From NCBI GenBank assembly GCA_028065725.1, contig JAPTVL010000214.1:1-20821 (forward strand): a DNA stretch of 20,821 bases, read 5' to 3'. Below are positions 15,270 to 20,821 of the stretch, piece by piece. The translations under genes and the position numbers were made by a program. The DNA comes from Betaproteobacteria bacterium. GTDB lineage: Bacteria; Pseudomonadota; Gammaproteobacteria; Burkholderiales; Rhodocyclaceae. The notes beneath the pieces are model-generated. The model was given only the letters and a program-made list of their open reading frames with translations, did not search any database and had not been told where the DNA came from. The first letter of the stretch is position 1; each line of letters starts with the position of its first letter.

Positions 15270-16204
15270 GGCCGCTCCCTTTCCCGCAATTGTTCGGCCA
15301 GCCGGGTCTCGTCGAGCGCCAGGCCCAGCGAGCGCGCCACATCCCGGTTCACCGAAACCACAAACTCGCGCGGCCACTGCGGGGAAGGCAGGGATTTGCC
15401 CGACACCGCCTGCCCCAGCAATTCGCCGCCACGCGCGCCGATCTGCGCCGGCGTCGAGTAGAGGGCAAGCAGGGCGCCGGCCTTGGCATAGGCGGGCGAA
15501 AAGCCGGACAACGGCACCTGGCGCCGGTAGGCCGCGGTGAGGATGTTGGCCGCGGTCTGGCTGTTGAATATCGCCGGATCGGGCAACGCAAGCAGCACAT
15601 CGGCATTGGCCAGCAGCGACTGCAGGGCCGGGAACAGCCCGTCCTGGCCCACGACAGAAATCGCCAGCTGCAGATCCCGCTCCCGTGCGGCTTTTTCCAG
15701 CGCGACGGCCTGGGCCTTCGATTCCGCGCCGACCAGAATCCCGACGCGGTTCGCCGCGGGCAAGGCGAGACGGATCAGTTCCAGCTGGCGTCCCGGCGGT
15801 TGATCAAGGAATACCGCGGAAAGCGTCCCGGCGCGCAGGCGTGCCGGATCTGCCATCTGCTCGAAGGCCTGGCGCGGCACCAGCAGCGCCAGCAGCGGCG
15901 GCGCGGCGGCATCGCCGGCAAACAGCTCCTGCATGCCGCGCTGTGCCGCGGTGCCGATCGCGACTATCCACTTTGGCTTCTGCTTCGCGCCGGCAAACTG
16001 GTTCCAGCGCTCGATGCGCCACGCGACGCGCCCCGGCAGCATGCGGTCCGTGCTGGCGCGCAGCACCTCCGCGGTTTCCAGGTGCGCGCCACTGGTTTCG
16101 GACAGCGCGACCCAGACCGGCACCGGATGCGTCGCCCACGCCAATCCATATGTCATTAGGCATAGGCAAGCGATGACGACGGAATCGAAAAACCGGCGAC
16201 GCAT
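15266..16204 (-). CDS. Periplasmic ABC-type substrate-binding protein
   Basis: The 312-residue product has a clear signal peptide (MRRR, hydrophobic core, cleavage after AWA at 24) and the two-lobed pattern of the ABC_sub_bind family: VAIGTAAQRGM, then LELIRLALPAANRVGILVGAESK and NADVLLALPDPAIFNSQTAANILTAAYRRQVPLSGFSPAYAKAGALLALY. No permease or ATPase gene lies nearby. It is instead sandwiched between a TonB receptor (three bases upstream) and a histidine kinase (overlapping ATGA). This suggests that it presents a ligand to the kinase rather than to a transporter. The ligand is unknown. The start at 16204 gives a good signal peptide; an internal Met17 would destroy it. Confidence 0.88.
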   Translation of the reverse strand: MRRRFFDSVVIACLCLMTYGLAWATHPVPVWVALSETSGAHLETAEVLRASTDRMLPGRVAWRIERWNQFAGAKQKPKWIVAIGTAAQRGMQELFAGDAAAPPLLALLVPRQAFEQMADPARLRAGTLSAVFLDQPPGRQLELIRLALPAANRVGILVGAESKAQAVALEKAARERDLQLAISVVGQDGLFPALQSLLANADVLLALPDPAIFNSQTAANILTAAYRRQVPLSGFSPAYAKAGALLALYSTPAQIGARGGELLGQAVSGKSLPSPQWPREFVVSVNRDVARSLGLALDETRLAEQLRERERP

Positions 16205-16207
16205 CGC

Positions 16208-18271
16208 TCAAAAATCCAGCCGCAGGGTCGCGTATGCGCGACGATCGAAGCGCTGATCGCGCTTGAAGACCTGGTGCCCGCCGTTGATCGCCTGCACGGT
16301 CACGCTTGCCTCGCCGCGCGTGGCGCCCACGGCGAACGGCTTGCCGAGCCGCACATCGAGCCGGCTCGGGGTGTGGATCAGTTGGCCGCCGCCGGCCCAC
16401 TTGAATGGCGTCGAGGCCGCGGAAATCGCACTGAACTCGACGCCGCCCGGCAGCCGCTGCAACCAGGTCAGGACCGTATTGCGGAACGGCGCTTCCAGCT
16501 GCTCATCGACCAGTGTTCCGACCTTGCTGCGAATATGCATCTCGGCAAGCATCAGTCGCGTCTCCGGCAGCGGCCGCCAGTCGAACTGGTACTCGAAGCC
16601 GTGCAGATGGGGGCCCGGCCGATTGACGAAATCCAGGGCCGAGTAGCTGTTGAACGGAAACGGCAGCGCCGCGTACGGAAGATCCCGATTCGCCACCACC
16701 CTGGCCTCCGCATGGATGCGATCGTTCATGCGCTCGACGAAGGCGCGTCCGTCGATGCGCAGGTTCCAGGGCCTGATGTGGCCGAGGTAGCCGACCTCGT
16801 GCGTGATCAGCGACTCCGGCTTGACCGTACCCGACGACAGGTAAGGCCAGCCGAGCACCGGTACCTGGGTCCCGATCGGAACCGGAACGACCCCGCCGAG
16901 GCGGACGCCGGGAGTCAGGTTGTACCAGCGCGTATCGGCCCGCAGCTCGTAGAAATTCGGCGCACGCTGGGACTTGCTGATCCCGGCGCGTAGCGTATGG
17001 TCGGGCGTGGCATGGAAGTTGAGCGCCAGCCGCGGCGAGAAGGTCTGCCCGGTGTGGCTGTGCCCTTCCTGGAGGCCGCTGGCCTGCAGCAGCAACTGCG
17101 GATGCAGGCGCCACTCCACGGTGCCGAAGCCGCGCCAGACATGTAGCGAGATGTTTGCCACGGTGGCATACAGGCCGGGAGCCTGCAAGGACTCGTAACG
17201 CCACTCGCCGCCATAGGCCAGGCGCAGCTCCGGAGTCGGCGAAAATGCATGCTGGATGCCTAATTCGGTGCGCACCACATCGCCGTTGGCGTTGTTCAAG
17301 GCGCTGACCTGCGAGCCGGCCAGGGTGCCGCGCACGATGCCCGTATCCTTGTTGTATTCGCGTTTGTGGCTGGCGCGCAGGTCCAGCGTTTCGTCGGCGG
17401 CCAGATGCCGCCGCCAGCTCGCCTGCAGATGGTAGCTGCCCTGCTCCACGGTACGGAAGGGATTGCCCGGCAGGCCTTCACCCTCGCCCGAGGAGATCCG
17501 GCTGGCGCCGATCTGCAGGCTGACATCGTCTTGCTGCGACGGCGCAAGGTCGGCCCGAAACTGGAACACCGATTCGTGACGATCGTCGAACTTGTTTTTG
17601 AATCCGCTGTCGGATCGCCGCGCTGCCGCGATGCGGAAATTGCCGCCGTCGCCGCCCCAGCCATGGCGCGCATAATTGTCGTTGATGCCCCGGTTGCCGC
17701 CCGTCATGGACACAGCCGTACCGTTGGTGTCGGCCGCATTGCGGGTGACGATGTTGACCACGCCGAGAAAGGCGTTGGCCCCGTAGGAGGCCGAGTTCGA
17801 GCCGCGCAATACCTCGATGCGCTCGATTTCTTCGATAATCAGGCTGCGCAATCCGGTTTTCGTGTCGCCTAGGAGAAACGAGGAATACACCGAGCGGCCA
17901 TCGACATAGACCTGCATGCGCGCGCCATAGGTATCCATGCCCGAGTGATAGACGGCCTGCGGCGTCGCGCCGGTCCGGTAGGTCAGCAGGAAGCCGGGCA
18001 CCAACCGCAGCACCTCGGCGACATCCCGTGCGCCGGAACGCCGGATCAGTTCGCGATCGATGACGGTGACGGCTCCCGGCACTTCGTTGAGCGGCTGCGC
18101 CAGGCGGCTGACGGACAGCACCACCGGCAGATCCTGGAGGTAGTCCAGCTCCGACACCTGCTGCGCCGCTTGTTCCGCGGCCGCCGGCAGGCTTGTCAGG
18201 GCAAGACAAGTCGGCGCCAGCGCCGCGCCGCGCCACGCATTCCTGAGGATTCGGGATGAATATCCGCCCAT
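16208..18271 (-). CDS. TonB-dependent outer-membrane receptor
   Basis: The 687-residue product has a signal peptide ending near residue 32 (LPAAA-EQ), a plug domain (about 55-175: VPGAVTVIDRELIRRSGARDVAEVLRLVPG, MQVYVDGRSVYSS, IEEIERIEVLRGSNSASYGANAFLGVVNIVT) and a long beta-barrel ending in Phe (YATLRLDF), as outer-membrane insertion requires. It would import a scarce ligand using TonB energy. The ligand cannot be told; nothing marks it as specific for haem or a siderophore. The ATG at 18271 lacks a ribosome site but has TATAAT ten bases upstream; the frame upstream to 18640 lies over the HerA-like gene and is rejected. It heads a three-gene operon with the binding protein and kinase. Confidence 0.93.
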   Translation of the reverse strand: MGGYSSRILRNAWRGAALAPTCLALTSLPAAAEQAAQQVSELDYLQDLPVVLSVSRLAQPLNEVPGAVTVIDRELIRRSGARDVAEVLRLVPGFLLTYRTGATPQAVYHSGMDTYGARMQVYVDGRSVYSSFLLGDTKTGLRSLIIEEIERIEVLRGSNSASYGANAFLGVVNIVTRNAADTNGTAVSMTGGNRGINDNYARHGWGGDGGNFRIAAARRSDSGFKNKFDDRHESVFQFRADLAPSQQDDVSLQIGASRISSGEGEGLPGNPFRTVEQGSYHLQASWRRHLAADETLDLRASHKREYNKDTGIVRGTLAGSQVSALNNANGDVVRTELGIQHAFSPTPELRLAYGGEWRYESLQAPGLYATVANISLHVWRGFGTVEWRLHPQLLLQASGLQEGHSHTGQTFSPRLALNFHATPDHTLRAGISKSQRAPNFYELRADTRWYNLTPGVRLGGVVPVPIGTQVPVLGWPYLSSGTVKPESLITHEVGYLGHIRPWNLRIDGRAFVERMNDRIHAEARVVANRDLPYAALPFPFNSYSALDFVNRPGPHLHGFEYQFDWRPLPETRLMLAEMHIRSKVGTLVDEQLEAPFRNTVLTWLQRLPGGVEFSAISAASTPFKWAGGGQLIHTPSRLDVRLGKPFAVGATRGEASVTVQAINGGHQVFKRDQRFDRRAYATLRLDF

Positions 18272-18280
18272 GATCGCTGG

Positions 18281-18286
18281 ATTATA
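18281..18286 (-). promoter_or_regulatory. -10 box just ahead of the TonB receptor start
   Basis: TATAAT on the minus strand (18286-18281) lies nine bases before the ATG. If used, the transcript would begin about four bases before the start codon, nearly leaderless. No good -35 box is seen. Confidence 0.4.
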
Positions 18287-18308
18287 GGTGCGAGCGCGCC
18301 GCCGCGAC

Positions 18309-19823
18309 TCAGCGGCGCCGGCCGCCCATGATCGAGCCGAGCACGCCGCGCACGATCTCGCGGCCGACCGAGGATCCGATGGTTCGGACCACAGTCTTGG
18401 CCATGGTTTGCGCCAGACCGTCGCGCTGGCCGCCGCGCGGGCCGGTGCTGCCGAATAGCATGTCACCGAAGCCGCCGAGCAGGCCGCCGCCTTCGGTCGG
18501 TGCAGGCGCCGGCGCCGTATCGCCAGCGCCGACTTTTTGCGCCTCCCCTGCGGGCGCGCCCTGCAGTTTCTCGTAAGCCGATTCGCGGTCGAGCAGTTTT
18601 TCATAATGCCCGGCGATGGGCGAGGCCGCGATCGCGGCACGGCGCTCCTCGGCCGTCATCGGGCCGATGCGGGAAACCGGCGGCAGCACCATGGCGCGCT
18701 CGACCACGGTCGGTCGGCCGTGGTCATCGAGGAAGGAAACCAGCGCCTCGCCGACACCGAGTTCGGTGATCACGGTCGCCGCGTCGAAGGCCGGGTTGGC
18801 GCGCAAGGTATCGGCCGCCGCCTTGACCGCCTTCTGGTCGCGCGGGGTGAAGGCGCGCAGCGCATGCTGCACACGGTTGCCCAACTGGCCGAGCACGGCA
18901 TCGGGGATGTCGAGCGGATTCTGCGTCACGAAGTAAACGCCGACGCCCTTGGAGCGGATCAGGCGCACCACCTGCTCGACTTTCTCCAGCAGGGCCGGCG
19001 GCGCGTCGCTGAACAACAGATGCGCCTCGTCGAAGAAGAAGGCCAGCTTGGGCTTGGGCAGGTCGCCCGCCTCGGGCAACTGCTCGAACAGCTCGGCCAG
19101 CAACCAGAGCAGGAAGCAGCCGTAGAGGCGCGGCGAGTTCATCAGCTTGTCGGCCGCCAGCACGTTGATCACGCCGCGGCCATCCCGGGTCTGCATCAGG
19201 TCTTCGATGTCGAGCATGGGCTCGCCAAAGAAGCTGTCGCCGCCCTGTTCCTCAAGGGTCAGCAGACCGCGCTGGATCGCCCCGATCGAGGCCGCGGAAA
19301 CGTTGCCATACTTCGTCTTGTACTCGGCCGCATGCTCGCCGACATGCTGCACCATGGCCCGCAGATCCTTGAGGTCGAGCAGCAGCAGGCCCTGGTCGTC
19401 GGCGACCGTGAACACCACCTGCAGCACGCCGGCCTGGGTATCGTTAAGATTGAGCAGGCGTCCGAGCAGCAGCGGCCCCATGTCGGAGATCGTGGCGCGC
19501 ACCGGATGCCCCGCGGCGCCGAACACGTCCCAGAACACTACCGGGCTGGCCTGCGGCTGCCAGTCCTTGATGCCGAGCTTGTCGAGGCGCTTCTGCAATT
19601 TTTCCGACGCGGCTCCGGCGACGCCGAGGCCCGACAGATCGCCCTTGGCATCGGCCAGGAATACCGGCACGCCGGCCCCGGACAGCTGCTCGGCCATGAC
19701 CTGCAGGGTCACCGTCTTGCCGGTGCCGGTAGCGCCGGTGATCAGGCCGTGACGATTGGCGAGTTGCGACAGCAGGACCAGTTCGGTCTCGCCGCTCTTG
19801 GCGATGGGCAGGGGATGGCTCAT
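18309..19823 (-). CDS. HerA-like ATPase, DUF853 family (YjgR type)
   Basis: The 504-residue product has the P-loop ATPase core of the DUF853/HerA-FtsK group: Walker A GATGTGKT (30-37), [11 protein letters not shown] (57-67), a Walker [11 protein letters not shown] with Asp265-Glu266, and the [22 protein letters not shown] block with the sensor and arginine finger region. The C-terminal 80 residues are Gly/Pro-rich and end in a basic GGRRR tail. HerA relatives pump DNA as hexameric rings, but the role of DUF853 proteins is not established and no NurA nuclease is adjacent. The start at 19823 has only a weak GGGA. The gene is divergent from yebC and 37 bases upstream of the TonB receptor on the same strand. 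Confidence 0.92.
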   Translation of the reverse strand: MSHPLPIAKSGETELVLLSQLANRHGLITGATGTGKTVTLQVMAEQLSGAGVPVFLADAKGDLSGLGVAGAASEKLQKRLDKLGIKDWQPQASPVVFWDVFGAAGHPVRATISDMGPLLLGRLLNLNDTQAGVLQVVFTVADDQGLLLLDLKDLRAMVQHVGEHAAEYKTKYGNVSAASIGAIQRGLLTLEEQGGDSFFGEPMLDIEDLMQTRDGRGVINVLAADKLMNSPRLYGCFLLWLLAELFEQLPEAGDLPKPKLAFFFDEAHLLFSDAPPALLEKVEQVVRLIRSKGVGVYFVTQNPLDIPDAVLGQLGNRVQHALRAFTPRDQKAVKAAADTLRANPAFDAATVITELGVGEALVSFLDDHGRPTVVERAMVLPPVSRIGPMTAEERRAAIAASPIAGHYEKLLDRESAYEKLQGAPAGEAQKVGAGDTAPAPAPTEGGGLLGGFGDMLFGSTGPRGGQRDGLAQTMAKTVVRTIGSSVGREIVRGVLGSIMGGRRR

Positions 19824-19840
19824 GGCGTGGATTCCCGGGA

Positions 19841-19849
19841 TGCTAAAAT
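19841..19849 (+). promoter_or_regulatory. Extended -10 promoter of yebC
   Basis: TGCTAAAAT has the TG of an extended -10 followed by TAAAAT. Transcription would begin near 19856, leaving a leader of about 48 bases. No clear -35 box, as extended -10 promoters allow. Confidence 0.45.
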
Positions 19850-19903
19850 TTGCAATTCTAAGTTACATCATCGCGGTAAAGCCGCGCAACCAGGGAAACG
19901 ACT

Positions 19904-20629
19904 ATGGCCGGACACTCCAAATGGGCCAATATCCAACATCGCAAGGGGCGCCAGGACGCCAAGCGGGGCAAGGTGTTCACCAAGCTGATCAAGGAAATCA
20001 CCGTCGCGGCCAAGATGGGCGGCGGCGACGTCAGCGCCAATCCGCGGCTGCGGCTGGCGATTGAAAAGGCCAAGGGCCAGAGCCTGCCCAAGGACAACAT
20101 CGATAATGCGGTCAAGCGCGGCACCGGCCAGCTCGAAGGCGTGAACTACGAGGAAATCCGCTACGAAGGCTACGGCATCAACGGCGCGGCGGTGATGGTC
20201 GACTGCCTGACCGACAACAAGGTGCGCACCGTCGCCGAAGTGCGCCACGCCTTCGCCAAACACGGCGGCAACATGGGCACCGACGGCAGCGTCGCCTTCC
20301 TGTTCACGCACTGCGGGCAGATGCTGTTCGCGCCGGGCACCGACGAGGCCGCGCTGATGGATGCGGCGATCGAAGCCGGCGCCGACGATGTGCTGACCAA
20401 CGAGGACGGCTCGATCGAAGTCATCACGCCGCCCAACGACTTCGCGGCGGTCAAGGACGCGCTGGAGGCGGCCGGTTTCAAGCCGGAATTCGGCGAAGTC
20501 ACCATGAAGCCGCAAAACGAAACGGCATTCGAAGGCGAGGATGCGCTGAAGATGCAGAAGCTGCTCGACGCGCTGGAAGCCCTGGATGACGTGCAGGAGG
20601 TCTACACCACCGCGGTAATCGACGAGTAG
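19904..20629 (+). CDS. yebC: YebC/PmpR (TACO1) family protein
   Basis: The 241-residue product opens with the family signature [23 protein letters not shown] and carries the three-domain pattern: [14 protein letters not shown] and ARLRLAI-like helices, [30 protein letters not shown], and [12 protein letters not shown]. The family was annotated as transcriptional regulators (PmpR); more recent work links members to translation, helping ribosomes through difficult stretches such as polyproline, so both descriptions should be kept open. AGGGA lies upstream of the ATG. In many proteobacteria ruvCAB follows; here an insertion sequence begins about 70 bases after the stop instead. Confidence 0.96.
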   Translation: MAGHSKWANIQHRKGRQDAKRGKVFTKLIKEITVAAKMGGGDVSANPRLRLAIEKAKGQSLPKDNIDNAVKRGTGQLEGVNYEEIRYEGYGINGAAVMVDCLTDNKVRTVAEVRHAFAKHGGNMGTDGSVAFLFTHCGQMLFAPGTDEAALMDAAIEAGADDVLTNEDGSIEVITPPNDFAAVKDALEAAGFKPEFGEVTMKPQNETAFEGEDALKMQKLLDALEALDDVQEVYTTAVIDE

Positions 20630-20650
20630 GCATTCCGCTGCCGGGATGCC
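20629..20650 (+). terminator. Hairpin at the yebC stop codon
   Basis: GGCATTCC (20629-20636) pairs with GGGATGCC (20643-20650) with one G-T pair and a six-base loop. It starts at the last base of the stop codon. There is no T-run, so Rho-independent termination is doubtful. Confidence 0.35.
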
Positions 20651-20696
20651 GCAGGAGTTCGCCGCGACGGTCGCCGCCGTGCTGGACTAAGCCTTA

Positions 20697-20821
20697 ACAG
20701 GCTGTTGAAATTTGACCCCACGTCAACGAACTGACTGGTATATGCGTTATGGGTATTGTGTTCATAGTTTTGGCTGAGTGAGTGAAATGCGCGGATCGGA
20801 TGCGATGCAGGAAAGCCTCTT
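20697..20821 (+). mobile_element. Left end of an IS5-like insertion sequence, cut by the window
   Basis: After the core-genome sequence ends near 20696 the sequence changes to AACAGGCTGTTGAAATTTGA, like the terminal repeats of IS5/IS1182-type elements, and is more AT-rich up to the transposase start. The exact end and any target duplication cannot be fixed because the other end is out of view. Confidence 0.6.
20787..20821 (+). CDS. IS5-like transposase, N-terminal fragment at window edge
   Basis: From the ATG at 20787 the frame reads MRGSDAMQESL and runs off the window. This matches the highly typical N-terminus of IS5/DUF772 transposases (MRGxDxxQExLF, normally followed by a RVPxDHPLR segment). 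Only 11 complete codons are visible, so intactness is unknown. Confidence 0.65.
   Translation, partial: MRGSDAMQESL

Noticed and set aside
18537..19988. 483-residue rightward frame over the HerA-like gene
   Set aside because: Antisense to the Walker A/B coding frame and rich in repetitive His/Gln/Leu/Gly; no domain is visible.

Overview
The window looks like a GC-rich betaproteobacterial chromosome, most likely Rhodocyclales or a relative. This rests on the ahcY - small membrane protein - metF cluster behind an S-adenosylhomocysteine riboswitch, on the yebC and HerA-like genes, and on the hybrid kinase and TonB receptor types. The species is inferred from gene content only.

Positions 1 to about 5.7 kb are an accessory region, by eye more AT-rich than the rest. 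It holds the start of a CHAT (caspase-like) protease gene cut by the left edge, a short possibly frameshifted gene, a sirtuin, a DUF2726-like protein with a C-terminal helix-turn-helix, a FimB-sized tyrosine recombinase, and a membrane-anchored protein of unknown function. Two inverted copies of a 62-bp repeat (688-749 and 4939-5000, 51/62 identical), each with a dyad core shaped like a recombinase crossover site, bracket the sirtuin-to-recombinase block. Each copy sits just upstream of the outward-facing gene beyond it. This is the most likely undescribed system here. Two interlocked hairpins follow the recombinase gene.

From 5.7 to 6.8 kb there is a lipoprotein cytochrome c. From 6.8 to 10.4 kb lies an integrated element beside the initiator tRNA-fMet gene: a divergent XRE regulator, then a compact leftward operon (excisionase-like, integrase, degenerate OB/HD protein, membrane protein). 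Next to the tRNA terminator are four TGGGCAC motifs spaced exactly 11 bp apart, probable integrase arm sites.

From 10.4 kb rightwards the content is core chromosome. The tRNA-fMet and the ahcY transcript diverge. The SAH riboswitch controls ahcY, followed by a four-helix membrane protein and metF, so SAH removal and methyl-group supply are expressed together. Converging on metF is an operon of TonB-dependent receptor, ABC-type periplasmic binding protein and hybrid histidine kinase, which reads as an uptake and sensing unit. Its kinase carries a receiver domain missing the phospho-acceptor Asp. A HerA-like ATPase and yebC are divergent, and just after yebC the right edge cuts into an IS5-like insertion sequence.
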